DNA from: Bacillota bacterium
Lineage (GTDB): Bacteria; Bacillota; Clostridia; Oscillospirales; Ruminococcaceae
Direction of reading: 5' to 3'
Length of the DNA stretch: 64,000 bases
NCBI GenBank assembly: GCA_023388515.1
Contig: JAEWGD010000006.1
Span: forward strand, 186,001 to 250,000
Shown: positions 46,989 to 57,590 of the stretch, in pieces
Numbering within the stretch: the first letter of the stretch is position 1
How the letters are laid out: each line of letters begins with the position of its first letter
The notes under the pieces: model-generated
Told to the model about the DNA's origin: nothing
Databases searched by the model: none
The model's input: the letters and a program-made list of their open reading frames with translations, nothing else
Position numbers and translations under genes: made by a program

Positions 46989-48944
46989 TTATTGTGGACC
47001 TAAATCATCCTGAATAAGTTTGAAAACTAAGTAATTAGCTATTTGCATATTATCAGCCATATTTAGCACATCATCATATATACAGTTAGCATTTTCTCTT
47101 GCTGTTGGTGATAATACAACTGCATCAACAAAATGCTTGTTAAATTGAATTATGTCATTAAGTCTAACTTCACCATCCAAATCAACGTCACCGTAAAGAA
47201 CCTTTTCCCAGTCAATTTCATCATCTATCGTTACTGGAGGTGTCGTTTCTTCCGAAATTGAAGTAGTAATATCAGTAACATCCCCCCCAGTGGTAGTAGT
47301 ATCAGTACTAATAGGGGTTTCAGTGGGCGTAGTTGTTACAGATGTTTCACTTTCTGTGACAGTTGTTTCTGTATCTTCTATAGTTTCTGATACTGTTGTT
47401 TCTATTTCTGTAGTTGTTGTTACAGGATTTTCTACATCTTCAAATACAGAACAAGTTTTTGATGTATTTAACATACCCTTAACAGAGTTTACTACTGTAT
47501 CTCCCCATTCAGTAAGAGTTTCACCTGCATAATCAGTGACCATATCAAGATATGCAACTTCGCTACCATTTCCATGCCATGACCATGCCAACCAGCCAAT
47601 GTTTGTTTCCTCACAATAGCTCATTATTGTTGCTTCATCAACATCACCATCACTATGATTCCAACCAAATTCACCAATGCAAAGTGCCAAGTCTTGATTT
47701 AAAACACCATCAATATTATACTTTATTACATTTTCATTTCCACCTGCTGTACCATACATATGTATTGCGAAAATAATATTTTTCAACGGGTCAGAGTTTA
47801 GAACTTCTAAACCCTTATCATGAACTGCCTTACCATATTGTCCCCAACCAGCTGCGTCAATCATGATATTATGGGTTAAGCCAGCATCCCTTAAAAGCTT
47901 AACTGCATCCTTATAAGATGCTGCCCATTCATCCGAATTTTGGTCGCCCCTCCACTCGTTTGCAATATTGATAATTACTTTATCTTCCTTACCAACAAAT
48001 GCTTCCTTAATTTCAACAAAATATTCTGCAGCCTTAATCAAAGAATCATGTGTGTTATAACCAGTTGCATCATGAACTTCCAAAATAGCAATCATTTCAT
48101 TCTCTTCACATATTCTTATAATGTTTTTTACAGAGGAAATACTATCCTTATTCCATTGTTCACCATTAGATAGCACAATTCTTACTGAGTTTGCACCATA
48201 TTCAGCAATCTTCGGCAATGAAGCTGTTTCAGTACCCTTATACCATGTAAATGCATAGTTTACGCCCCTCATAACGAATGGGTTATCATTAGCGTCTTTA
48301 AGTGTAGAGCCATCAACATAAAAGCCTTTTACTGCTGTTAAAGGTTCTTCATCTTCACCACCATTATCAGACTTAACAACATTCCAATTAGTTAACTTAA
48401 CACTGCCTGATTGTGCTATATCGTCGGTAGTTTTGATCAACATATTAATTCTTTTAACATACAATAAATCTGCAACTGGGGAATTATTAACCCAATCAGT
48501 AGCTGCTGATTTCCACTCATCTCCTTGTGGGTTTAAAACAATATTCTTTGTTTCTCCTGCTGGAACAGTAATTTCTGAATTCTCCCACCAATCCCAGCTG
48601 CCGCCTGTACATAAAGCAAAAGAAAAAACTATATCAAAAGCATTTGTATTCTCAACTGTAAAGTCAATAGATTTATATTCTGTCCAGTCCTCTTCAGGAG
48701 AACCATTGTTACTTAATCCCGCAACACTATCATCTTCGTCACTTGGATTAATGTTAAATGAAACTACTAATTCCTCAGATGAATTACTCACTGAAGTTGT
48801 ACCAGTTTGGTATCCTTCTGTTGCAGCCCAATTATATCCTCCGAATCCATTTGCAACTGCATTTACTGAGGTCATGAAACTTGTGCTGATTAGCGATACC
48901 ATCATTACTAATGACATAAATACCGCTGATATCTTTTTAGACAT
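46989..48944 (-). CDS. GH5_8 beta-mannanase with N-terminal beta module and C-terminal dockerin
   Basis: A 651-residue secreted mannanase: signal peptide (1-32), an unassigned beta-sandwich module (about 35-192) that is likely carbohydrate-binding, a GH5 subfamily 8 catalytic domain (about 203-495), a Thr/Ser-rich linker (500-578) and a type I dockerin (584-651). The GH5 domain closely follows Bacillus GH5_8 mannanases (GFYVDGSTLKDANDNPFVMR start, then VEVHDATG-like core). The acid/base is Glu330 in NIANEW and the nucleophile Glu425 in IGEFG. It cuts beta-1,4-mannan. The second dockerin calcium loop is degenerate (Ile at position 3). Cellulosome attachment is inferred. Confidence 0.92.
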   Translation of the reverse strand: MSKKISAVFMSLVMMVSLISTSFMTSVNAVANGFGGYNWAATEGYQTGTTSVSNSSEELVVSFNINPSDEDDSVAGLSNNGSPEEDWTEYKSIDFTVENTNAFDIVFSFALCTGGSWDWWENSEITVPAGETKNIVLNPQGDEWKSAATDWVNNSPVADLLYVKRINMLIKTTDDIAQSGSVKLTNWNVVKSDNGGEDEEPLTAVKGFYVDGSTLKDANDNPFVMRGVNYAFTWYKGTETASLPKIAEYGANSVRIVLSNGEQWNKDSISSVKNIIRICEENEMIAILEVHDATGYNTHDSLIKAAEYFVEIKEAFVGKEDKVIINIANEWRGDQNSDEWAASYKDAVKLLRDAGLTHNIMIDAAGWGQYGKAVHDKGLEVLNSDPLKNIIFAIHMYGTAGGNENVIKYNIDGVLNQDLALCIGEFGWNHSDGDVDEATIMSYCEETNIGWLAWSWHGNGSEVAYLDMVTDYAGETLTEWGDTVVNSVKGMLNTSKTCSVFEDVENPVTTTTEIETTVSETIEDTETTVTESETSVTTTPTETPISTDTTTTGGDVTDITTSISEETTPPVTIDDEIDWEKVLYGDVDLDGEVRLNDIIQFNKHFVDAVVLSPTARENANCIYDDVLNMADNMQIANYLVFKLIQDDLGPQ

Positions 48945-48977
48945 ATAAAAACTCCTTTTCTTTAATTTATATTTTTA

Positions 48978-49005
48978 ATTATAACATTTATATAAACTTT
49001 GTCAA
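48978..49005 (-). promoter_or_regulatory. Strong promoter of the GH5_8 mannanase
   Basis: On the minus strand TTGACA (49005-49000) and TATAAT (48983-48978) are separated by 16 bases. The 294-base gap 48945-49238 holds this promoter and the divergent one for the SDR gene, and nothing else that I can see. Confidence 0.8.
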
Positions 49006-49159
49006 CAGCTTTTCACATAATTATTAACTATTGATAGAATATAGTGATAACTTATTAACCTTTTACGTATAAACAAGATAAATAAACGTTATAAAATATT
49101 AAATTTCTATGAATATTATTGCTAAATTATAAACAGTTTTATCCTTTCGATATTTCCCA

Positions 49160-49187
49160 TTGATTTCTATGGTTTTTATGATATAAT
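49160..49187 (+). promoter_or_regulatory. Promoter of the SDR gene at 49239
   Basis: TTGATT (49160-49165) and TATAAT (49182-49187) are separated by 16 bases, 52 bases before the ATG. Confidence 0.55.
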
Positions 49188-49238
49188 TTATATACTTGTT
49201 TTAAATTTGTATTCCACTAAATTAAGGAGAGTATTACA

Positions 49239-50264
49239 ATGAAGGTGTTATTTATAGGCGGTACTGGTATAATAAGTTCTGCAATTTCTAAACAATTAAT
49301 TAACGATGGTTGTGAGTTGTATCTTTTAAACAGAGGAAACAACAACAATGTATTGCCAGAGGGTGCAATAAATCTTGTATGTGATATTAATGATGAAACT
49401 AAAGTTTTTGAGATTATCAAAGATATGAATTTTGACGTTGTAGCTGATTTTATAGCTTTTGTTCCATCCCAAATTGAACGTGATTACCGACTTTTTAGTG
49501 ATAAAACTAAGCAGTTTATTTTTATTAGTTCTGCCTCTGCTTATCAAAAACCACTTTCTGATTATAGAGTAAGTGAGGGTACTCCCCTTGCTAATCCATA
49601 TTGGGATTATTCAATGAATAAAATTGCTTGTGAAGAGCGATTAATAGATATGTATAGAAAAACTGGATTTCCTATTACTATTGTTAGACCAAGCCACACT
49701 TATTGTGAGAGATTCATTCCTTTAGGTGTTCATGGAAATAATGGTAGCTGGCAAGTTATAAAGCGTATGCTTGAGTGTAAACCCGTAATAATTCATGGCG
49801 ATGGCACTTCATTATGGAGTTTAACCCATAGCTCAGATTTCGCTAAAGCATTTATTGGACTTATGGGTAATCCTCATGCTATTGGTGAGGCTGTTCATAT
49901 AACATCGGATGAAGTGCTTACATGGAATCAGGTTTATACTAGTATTGCCAATGCTTTAGGAGTTACTTTAAACGCTGTTCATATTTCATCAGAGTTTTTA
50001 GATATGTGTAGTAAGGGAAATTTAAAAGGTAGCTTAATCGGTGATAAATCAAATTCTATAGTATTCGATAACAGTAAAATTAAAAGGCTTGTTCCGAATT
50101 TTATTGCCACAAAAAGATTTGATCAAGGAATCAAAGAAACTATTGATTATATTTTTGCACATCCAGAGTTGCAAATTGCTGATACTGAATTTGATGAATG
50201 GTGCGATACTGTAATTAGTGGGCTTGATAAGGCTGTTATCAACATAAAAGGGAAACTTTTATAA
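49239..50264 (+). CDS. NAD-dependent epimerase/dehydratase-like SDR protein
   Basis: A 341-residue extended short-chain dehydrogenase fold. The nucleotide motif VLFIGGTGIISSAI opens the protein, ISSASAYQKP marks the catalytic Ser region, and YSMNKIACE supplies the Tyr-xxx-Lys pair. WSLTHSSDFAKAF is typical of nucleotide-sugar epimerase/dehydratase-like proteins. The substrate is not determined. Its stop shares one base with the next small gene. It sits between mannanase genes, but a role in mannan use is only suggested by place. Confidence 0.85.
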   Translation: MKVLFIGGTGIISSAISKQLINDGCELYLLNRGNNNNVLPEGAINLVCDINDETKVFEIIKDMNFDVVADFIAFVPSQIERDYRLFSDKTKQFIFISSASAYQKPLSDYRVSEGTPLANPYWDYSMNKIACEERLIDMYRKTGFPITIVRPSHTYCERFIPLGVHGNNGSWQVIKRMLECKPVIIHGDGTSLWSLTHSSDFAKAFIGLMGNPHAIGEAVHITSDEVLTWNQVYTSIANALGVTLNAVHISSEFLDMCSKGNLKGSLIGDKSNSIVFDNSKIKRLVPNFIATKRFDQGIKETIDYIFAHPELQIADTEFDEWCDTVISGLDKAVINIKGKLL

Positions 50265-50506
50265 TGGTGGAAAATATGAAGGATTATTACGGAGATGAAC
50301 TTAAAACCTTTATCATAGAGGTTGAGTTAAATCAAGAAACCAGATATATTCGCACCAAAAATGTTGCTATCTATTCTAAAGATATTGCAAGAAAGTTTGC
50401 TCATAAAAAATCTGCTAAACGTTTCTTTAAAGGCTCGGTATTTGATGAATTGAATTGTAACTGGCGTATACTTGAACTTGATTGTAATAAAAATGATTAT
50501 ATGTAA
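50264..50506 (+). CDS. Small unknown protein, coupled to the SDR gene
   Basis: An 80-residue basic protein with no recognised family. It has no signal peptide or hydrophobic helix; a Lys-rich stretch RKFAHKKSAKRFF lies near residues 43-55. The ATG at 50264 overlaps the SDR stop (TAATG); an ATG at 50276, five bases after GGTGG, is an equally plausible start. The pair forms a two-gene operon. I cannot assign a function. Confidence 0.6.
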   Translation: MVENMKDYYGDELKTFIIEVELNQETRYIRTKNVAIYSKDIARKFAHKKSAKRFFKGSVFDELNCNWRILELDCNKNDYM

Positions 50507-50508
50507 AA

Positions 50509-50547
50509 ACGGACGGAGACTCTTATTAAAATAAAGAGCCTCCGCCG
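50509..50547 (-). terminator. Terminator overlapping the 3' end of the uridine-kinase-like gene
   Basis: On the minus strand CGGCGGAGGCTCTTT pairs with AAGAGTCTCCGTCCG with small mismatches, followed by TTTTTACAT. The gene's stop codon lies in the loop region of the hairpin (gene end 50526), and its last codons form one arm. Confidence 0.75.
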
Positions 50548-51461
50548 ATAAATTCTCTTATTAAAGACAAATTGTCAATAATTTCTGTTGGAATTGTATT
50601 AACTTCAGATAAAAGCTGAGTAAGCATTTTGCAATCTTCTGTATTTATGTATTCATCCTTTGCTTCTAATAAGTCTTTAAGTAAGACATTCTTATATGCA
50701 GATGGCTCATATGATATAAAAGTATCAATATCAAAATCTGCCCTATTCTTATATGGCATAATATATAAATCTTCTCCTCTTGATACGCTTTTAAACATAT
50801 CAAAAACCTCTTCAAGTTTTCTACCACGAAACATTTTATCTCTTATGAGTCTTCTCATTAAGCGTATTTTTCTTGGATGTATTATTGTTCCATCATTACA
50901 CTTCAAACGTGTTCGTACACTAACATACACTCTTGTTGTATAATCTGAAACATCTTCTCCAATTACAAGCGGGTTTAATGCATGGATACCCTCAATCAAG
51001 ATTACATGATTCTTTTCTCGTCTAAATGGTATTGAAGATGCTCTCATTTGTGTCTTAAAATCAAAAGTTGGAATGTTTATAACTTCACGGTTTATTAGTT
51101 TCTTTATATGGTCATGCAATAACTCAATATCAAGCCTTCTTGGTGATTCTAAATCAATGTTACCATCTTCATCAACAGGCATATTCTTTGCATCTTTAGA
51201 TAAAAAGTAATTATCAAGTGATATTGTTTGTGCCTTATGTCCTGCTTCTGTAAGCCTTCTCTCAATTATTAAAGATGATGTTGTTTTTCCAGAGCCAGAA
51301 GGACCTGATACTAAAACCACTGGTTTTTCATGATCATCAATCATTATCTTTTTCGCAATATTATTTAATTGATTGTGGTAGTTGTTTTCTACCTTTTTTA
51401 TAAATTCGTCCCTGTTCTTATTAATGTTTTTATTAATTTCGTTTACTGAAATATATCTCAA
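50526..51461 (-). CDS. Uridine kinase-like nucleoside kinase
   Basis: A 311-residue protein of the uridine kinase/phosphoribulokinase P-loop family. The Walker A motif GPSGSGKTTSSLIIERRL lies near residue 53, and SLDNYFLSKDAKNMP is the family DNFY-type segment with the catalytic Asp. ILIEGIHALNP carries the Walker B-like region, and VSVRTRLKCNDGTII with RLIRDKMFRGRK forms the lid. About 45 residues precede the P-loop, more than in standard Udk. The likely substrate is uridine or cytidine, but this longer clade is less defined. Terminator overlaps the stop. Confidence 0.88.
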   Translation of the reverse strand: MRYISVNEINKNINKNRDEFIKKVENNYHNQLNNIAKKIMIDDHEKPVVLVSGPSGSGKTTSSLIIERRLTEAGHKAQTISLDNYFLSKDAKNMPVDEDGNIDLESPRRLDIELLHDHIKKLINREVINIPTFDFKTQMRASSIPFRREKNHVILIEGIHALNPLVIGEDVSDYTTRVYVSVRTRLKCNDGTIIHPRKIRLMRRLIRDKMFRGRKLEEVFDMFKSVSRGEDLYIMPYKNRADFDIDTFISYEPSAYKNVLLKDLLEAKDEYINTEDCKMLTQLLSEVNTIPTEIIDNLSLIREFIGGGSLF

Positions 51462-51629
51462 TTATTATTCACTCCCTCATTTAGTTAATATACTTTTTAT
51501 ATTATAATAAATAAAAACAAAAATGACAATACCTAAATCAATTTTATTTTACAGTTAGGCTTGTAATGTTACATATAATAGCGTATTATGGTTCATAATA
51601 TAAATAAATTATAAGGATAGGTGATTTAA

Positions 51630-52892
<1,263 letters not shown>

Positions 52893-52904
52893 GGATATTA
52901 CAGA

Positions 52905-52943
52905 AACAACCTCCATGATGTAGAAATCATGGAGGTTGTTTTA
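52905..52943. terminator. Bidirectional terminator between eno and the GH26 gene
   Basis: AACAACCTCCATGAT (52905-52919) and ATCATGGAGGTTGTT (52926-52940) form a perfect 15-bp stem with a six-base loop. A T tract follows on the plus strand (TTTTAG) and a weaker TTTCTG on the minus strand. Confidence 0.85.
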
Positions 52944-52946
52944 GTT

Positions 52947-54959
52947 CTATGTTCGTTTTGGACCGAGATCAGTTATTTCAATTTGCCTACATAAATATCT
53001 TGCAATTGTCAAATTATCACTCATTTTTATTTCACCATCATAATAACAGTCAGCATTTTCTTTTTGGCTAGCATTAAATTCTACTGCACCAACAAGAAAT
53101 TTGTTTAGTTGTATAATATCTGCGAGTGAAATTTCTCCATCTAAATCTACATCACCATAGAAAGGCACAAATCCAACGGGTGTTGTTTCAGTTACTTCTG
53201 TTTCTTCCGTTGTAGAAACAGAAGTAGTAGTATTGTCAGTACTAACAGTGGTAACAATATCACTACTATCAGTACTTTCAAAGGGTGTAGACTCAGTAAC
53301 CATTGTTTCCGAAGTTTCCGTTATAGAGAACGTTTCATCGCTTGTACTAACTTCCTCAGTCGTAATTTCAGTTTCAGTGGTAGTAGTTTCGTCACTACCA
53401 TAACCATCCAACGGATATGTTTTAAAGTCAGGCAATTCATCAAGTGTAATGCAATAATCACTCTTATAAATCTCTATTAAATTTTCTTTAGGATTTATCT
53501 GACTACTTGTTAAGTAATTATTATACCACGGACAGAACCAAAGCCATGCTGCACCATCATTTTGAAGATTTTCAAGAGAAGGAATTGAGTCGTTCTCCGA
53601 CATAGCTACCATCTTCTTGCCATTTGTACTAGCAACAAGATTATAGAAAGTAGATGAAATTGATGATAAATTAGGTAAACCATCATAAGCATTATATTTA
53701 TCATAACCTACAATATCAACATATTCATCACCAGGATACCAATCAGGCGATGTTTGAAAAGTATATCCTGTCCATACCCAAATAAGATTATCAAGTCCAT
53801 ATACATTTGTTAATTGGTCATATAATAAGTAATAAAGCTCCTTGCAAGCCTCTGGACCTTCTGCACCCCACCAGAACCATGCTCCCTCCGCCTCATGAAG
53901 TGGTCTAAATAAAATAGGTACATTTGCATCTTCAACTATTTGTAGCTTTGTAGCTAAGAGTTCTATATCTGCCATTAAAATTTTATTTTCTTCTGTACCC
54001 TCTTGCAAGGCTTTTGTAACGCTGAATGTTGTTCCATCAGTATAAGCTTCAGATTTATAATAAAATTTTGCATCTCCTTCATCATTTGGCACTCCCCAAT
54101 GATAACAAAGCGTTGCAATACCCCCAACATCATTACCCCATTCCACTATTCTCTCAGCAGCATGGTCGTCCCAATATGAAGTTGTATTATAATTTAAAAA
54201 GTCAAACCCTCTTACTGCAACTTGCTTTCCTGTGGTTTCTAGAATATATTCAAACTCACTTTCATTATCTGTAAGCTCACTATCAGAATAATTATAATTA
54301 TGTGAGCCACAATATTCTTGCTGTCCTGATAAAATATTTTTTCCGTATATGTCACAAAGATAATTATAAAGTCTTTTTGTAATATCACTGGAATTTTCAT
54401 TCACTAGTGTTCGTGTAGGTGAAAGATTTACAATGCTTTCATCTGCTTCTTTTACGATAAGATAATCAAAAAGCGTATAACCCCAATAAGCTTTTATTTG
54501 GATCTCATTTTCTCCTGCTTTTAATCTAACATATCCAGCTGATAATTCTGTAAAACTTTCGTTATAAGGAAAACTTATTTCCCCCTGATTTACATCATTA
54601 ACATTAAGATACTGAACCTTTTTAACTGGGTCAAAAGGTTGACAATAGCGAATAACTAGCTCGTATAATCCATCTTTCTCCACTGAAACAGGTATTGTAA
54701 CTGAATCTCCTTTTTGCTCTATATATGCAAACCCTGTTCCCGACCAATCTGAAATATCACACGAATTCCCTTTTGCACTTTCATCAATAACTGTCCAGCT
54801 TTCTGCTTTACAGCCATCTAAATTAGCGTTCTCAAATTCATACTTAATACCATCATTGGCAAAAACAGTATTCTTAGGTATTAATACTATAGTATTTGCA
54901 AAAACAAGAGTAGCGGCAGTTATAACAGAAATAATTTTTTTATTAAACTTTTTTAACAT
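52947..54959 (-). CDS. CBM35-GH26 beta-mannanase with dockerin
   Basis: A 670-residue secreted mannanase: signal peptide (about 1-34), a CBM35-like module (about 38-172) and a GH26 catalytic domain (about 180-520). A Thr/Ser-rich linker and a type I dockerin (600-670) follow. Catalytic residues are Glu356 in RPLHEAEGAWFWWG (acid/base) and Glu455 in AMSENDSIPS (nucleophile). GH26 enzymes cut beta-1,4-mannan, so it complements the GH5_8 enzyme nearby. The dockerin's first calcium loop DVDLDGEISLAD is canonical, the second DCYYDGEIKMSD has Tyr at position 3. The start is ATG 54959, after AGGAGG; a longer frame to 55016 lacks a site. Confidence 0.93.
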   Translation of the reverse strand: MLKKFNKKIISVITAATLVFANTIVLIPKNTVFANDGIKYEFENANLDGCKAESWTVIDESAKGNSCDISDWSGTGFAYIEQKGDSVTIPVSVEKDGLYELVIRYCQPFDPVKKVQYLNVNDVNQGEISFPYNESFTELSAGYVRLKAGENEIQIKAYWGYTLFDYLIVKEADESIVNLSPTRTLVNENSSDITKRLYNYLCDIYGKNILSGQQEYCGSHNYNYSDSELTDNESEFEYILETTGKQVAVRGFDFLNYNTTSYWDDHAAERIVEWGNDVGGIATLCYHWGVPNDEGDAKFYYKSEAYTDGTTFSVTKALQEGTEENKILMADIELLATKLQIVEDANVPILFRPLHEAEGAWFWWGAEGPEACKELYYLLYDQLTNVYGLDNLIWVWTGYTFQTSPDWYPGDEYVDIVGYDKYNAYDGLPNLSSISSTFYNLVASTNGKKMVAMSENDSIPSLENLQNDGAAWLWFCPWYNNYLTSSQINPKENLIEIYKSDYCITLDELPDFKTYPLDGYGSDETTTTETEITTEEVSTSDETFSITETSETMVTESTPFESTDSSDIVTTVSTDNTTTSVSTTEETEVTETTPVGFVPFYGDVDLDGEISLADIIQLNKFLVGAVEFNASQKENADCYYDGEIKMSDNLTIARYLCRQIEITDLGPKRT

Positions 54960-55006
54960 ACAAAGTCCTCCTATAATTTTATTTACTAACCACATTTCTA
55001 CTCTAA

Positions 55007-55035
55007 ATTGTACCACATATAAAATAATTTTTCAA
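55007..55035 (-). promoter_or_regulatory. Promoter of the GH26 mannanase
   Basis: On the minus strand TTGAAA (55035-55030) and TACAAT (55012-55007) are separated by 17 bases with TGTGG ahead of the -10. Confidence 0.65.
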
Positions 55036-55056
55036 CTAATATTACAATATCTTTGT

Positions 55057-56634
55057 CTATTTATAAATCCCATCAGCAACTTTTTTAAATATAGGTGCTG
55101 CTGCATCATTACCAAATCCCCCATCTTCAACAAGCACTGTTACAGCATACTTAGGGTTAGCAACTGGGAAAAACCCTGTTATCCATGCGTGGCAGATATC
55201 ATCTCCATTTTCATCATATCTTCCTGTCTGTGCAGTAGATGTTTTTCCAGCAGCAAAGGTGTTCTCAGGCTTTGCATTTGAATCTTCATTTTCATTTATT
55301 GCAGCTATCATATAATCTTGTATTTCAATAGCAACTTCTGTTGAAAATGCCTTTGTATATATAATTTCAGATTCATTATCAACCGTTTCCCAGTTCGTAG
55401 TTGTACCTCTAACGAGTTTCGCTATAGGTAAATCTCCACCATTTGCAATAGCACTTGTAAGCGTGGTAACTTGAATAGGTGTTGCAAGCAATTTTCCTTG
55501 CCCAAATGAAAAATTACTTTTTTCAGCAAGAATACTTAATTCGGCTACTGACGGAAGATTCCCACTAGAAGATATAATATTATTAGCTAAAACTGTCTCT
55601 CTTCCAAAACCTAAAACATTTGACATATTCCATAATCGTTCAGTATCAATATACTGCACCAAATTTATAAAGTATGTGTTACATGAATTAATAACTGCAG
55701 TTTTCATATCCTGATTTCCATGACCATTTATTTTATGGCAATTGAATTTTTGACCATTAACATCTGTTGAACCTGTACATTCATACATAAAATTCTTACT
55801 TAATCCCCCGTTTAAAGCCTCTATTGCAATTACCAACTTGAATATTGAGCCAACATTATAAGCATATAAGGGTCTGTTTATTAGTGGTGAATCCTCGGAT
55901 ACAAGGGCTTTTTCAAGCTGATTTACATTATAGCTAGGTTTGCTTACCATTGCCCTTATCTCCCCTGTTTTTACATCCATAACCACAACTGCACCCTTTT
56001 TCATATCCACTGTCGCTTCTTCGCAAATTTTCTGTATATCCGAATCAATAGTTGTTACAACACCAGCATTTATTTCTTCTGCATACTTTATTTTTTTATC
56101 TTTTCCATCAAGTACACTTCCAGTTCCGTCGATATTATAGGTTACTTTATTCTTGCTTTCAACAGATTTTAAAAATTCATTAAAGGATAATTCAAGACCA
56201 GTTATACCTACTCCATTTTGGGTGTATCCAATAATATGCTGTGCTAATTCATTTTCAGCAGTCCTTATAGGTACTTTAAATACAGTTATATCTTCACATA
56301 CAAAAGTATCTTTATCCACAGCACATATAAATGGTTTTTCATACCTTAATTTATTATAAAAATCATTCTTATCCTTTACATAGGGCATTATCTCTTTAAT
56401 AGCATCTGAACTAGGATTTATTGCTGCTAAATACTCATAAGTATTATTGTTCAACAATTTAAAGTTGCAATCATAAATATTTCCATTAGTCACACCAACA
56501 TTTAAAGTATATGTTCCTTGATTACGAACAGCCTGTTTATACTCCTCAGTAGTCATAACAACGTATGTTCGCATATATAACGTGGAAAATAAAGCTAAAA
56601 AAACAATGGACAACGCAATTAATCTTTTATACAT
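55057..56634 (-). CDS. Class B penicillin-binding protein with altered KTG box
   Basis: A 525-residue monofunctional peptidoglycan transpeptidase. One N-terminal membrane helix (about 4-24) is followed by a short dimerization domain and the transpeptidase domain (about 205-523). Active-site boxes are S263-I-F-K266, S317-C-N319 and K464-T-S466. The third box is KTS in place of the usual KTG, in GKTSTAQTG. It resembles the PBP2/SpoVD/FtsI class; the exact role (elongation, division or sporulation) is not decided. No shape or division genes are adjacent. It has AGGAGA before the ATG. Confidence 0.88.
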   Translation of the reverse strand: MYKRLIALSIVFLALFSTLYMRTYVVMTTEEYKQAVRNQGTYTLNVGVTNGNIYDCNFKLLNNNTYEYLAAINPSSDAIKEIMPYVKDKNDFYNKLRYEKPFICAVDKDTFVCEDITVFKVPIRTAENELAQHIIGYTQNGVGITGLELSFNEFLKSVESKNKVTYNIDGTGSVLDGKDKKIKYAEEINAGVVTTIDSDIQKICEEATVDMKKGAVVVMDVKTGEIRAMVSKPSYNVNQLEKALVSEDSPLINRPLYAYNVGSIFKLVIAIEALNGGLSKNFMYECTGSTDVNGQKFNCHKINGHGNQDMKTAVINSCNTYFINLVQYIDTERLWNMSNVLGFGRETVLANNIISSSGNLPSVAELSILAEKSNFSFGQGKLLATPIQVTTLTSAIANGGDLPIAKLVRGTTTNWETVDNESEIIYTKAFSTEVAIEIQDYMIAAINENEDSNAKPENTFAAGKTSTAQTGRYDENGDDICHAWITGFFPVANPKYAVTVLVEDGGFGNDAAAPIFKKVADGIYK

Positions 56635-56699
56635 ATAATTATCTCCTTCTTATAGCCTAACACTATAGAAAGTATTGACAATCATATATAAAGTATTCA

Positions 56700-56732
56700 A
56701 TAAAAAAAGTCGGATGCATTTAACATCCGACT
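56700..56732 (-). terminator. Terminator of the M16-lgt-folD operon
   Basis: On the minus strand AGTCGGATG (56732-56724) pairs with CATCCGACT (56716-56708), with a seven-base loop, followed by TTTTTTTATTG. It is a textbook intrinsic terminator. Confidence 0.88.
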
Positions 56733-56744
56733 CTATAATTATTT

Positions 56745-57590
56745 TTATGCTTTAAGCTTTGCAGCAGTAAGAGTGTTTTTCATTAACATTGCTATTGTCA
56801 TAGGTCCAACTCCACCTGGTACAGGGGTTATGTATCCTGCTTTTTTTGAAACTGCTTCAAAGTCAACATCTCCGCAAAGCTTTCCATTATCAAGTCTATT
56901 CATTCCAACGTCAATAACTACTGCTCCCTCTTTAACCATATCCTCATTAACGAAATTTGCTCTACCAACAGCTGCAACTATAATATCTGCTGTTTTACAT
57001 ACGTCTGCAAGATTAGTTGTTTTAGAGTGACAAATTGTAACAGTTGCATTTCTGTGTAATAATAACATAGACATTGGCTTACCTACGATATTACTTCTGC
57101 CAATTACGACTGCTGATTTACCTGAAATATCAACGCCAGTGCTATCTATAAGCTCCATTACACCCGCAGGCGTACATGGCAAGAAAGCAAACTCGCCTAT
57201 CATGATTTTCCCAACATTAAATGGATGAAAAGCATCAACATCTTTATCAGGAGAAATTGAATTAATAATTGCATTCTCATCAATATGCTTAGGTAGAGGT
57301 AGCTGTACTAAGATACCATTAACCTTATCATCATTATTAAGAACATCAACTAAATCTAAAAGTTCTTGCTGAGTAATATTTTCATCTAATGAATATTCAT
57401 ATGAGTTAAACCCAACTTCTTCACAAGCTTTCTTTTTAGAGTTCACATAAACTCTTGACGCCGCATTGTTTCCAACAATTACAACTGCAAGTCCAACTGT
57501 AATCCCCTGTTCTTTCAATTTTGCTGTTTCATCACGTACTTCCGATTTAACCTTTGCAGAAACTTCTTTTCCATCTATCAAATTAGCCAT
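56745..57590 (-). CDS. folD: Bifunctional methylene-THF dehydrogenase/cyclohydrolase
   Basis: FolD interconverts 5,10-methylene-THF, methenyl-THF and 10-formyl-THF. The 281-residue protein has the catalytic Tyr-xxx-Lys region [14 protein letters not shown], the Asp-rich [14 protein letters not shown] segment, the [15 protein letters not shown] block and the Rossmann part [17 protein letters not shown]. The C-terminal [18 protein letters not shown] is diagnostic. The ATG at 57590 overlaps the lgt stop by 8 bases. One-carbon metabolism and lipoprotein synthesis are not otherwise linked, so the operon grouping is probably not functional. Confidence 0.97.
   Translation of the reverse strand: MANLIDGKEVSAKVKSEVRDETAKLKEQGITVGLAVVIVGNNAASRVYVNSKKKACEEVGFNSYEYSLDENITQQELLDLVDVLNNDDKVNGILVQLPLPKHIDENAIINSISPDKDVDAFHPFNVGKIMIGEFAFLPCTPAGVMELIDSTGVDISGKSAVVIGRSNIVGKPMSMLLLHRNATVTICHSKTTNLADVCKTADIIVAAVGRANFVNEDMVKEGAVVIDVGMNRLDNGKLCGDVDFEAVSKKAGYITPVPGGVGPMTIAMLMKNTLTAAKLKA

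Noticed and set aside
47230..47440. Repetitive ACT/GTA-rich DNA that looks like a tandem repeat array
   Set aside because: It encodes the Thr/Ser-rich linker of the GH5 mannanase; there are no equal-length repeats with unique spacers, so it is not a CRISPR.
53160..53400. Second repetitive stretch near the GH26 dockerin
   Set aside because: It is again a Thr/Ser/Glu linker between the catalytic domain and the dockerin, not a mobile element or CRISPR.
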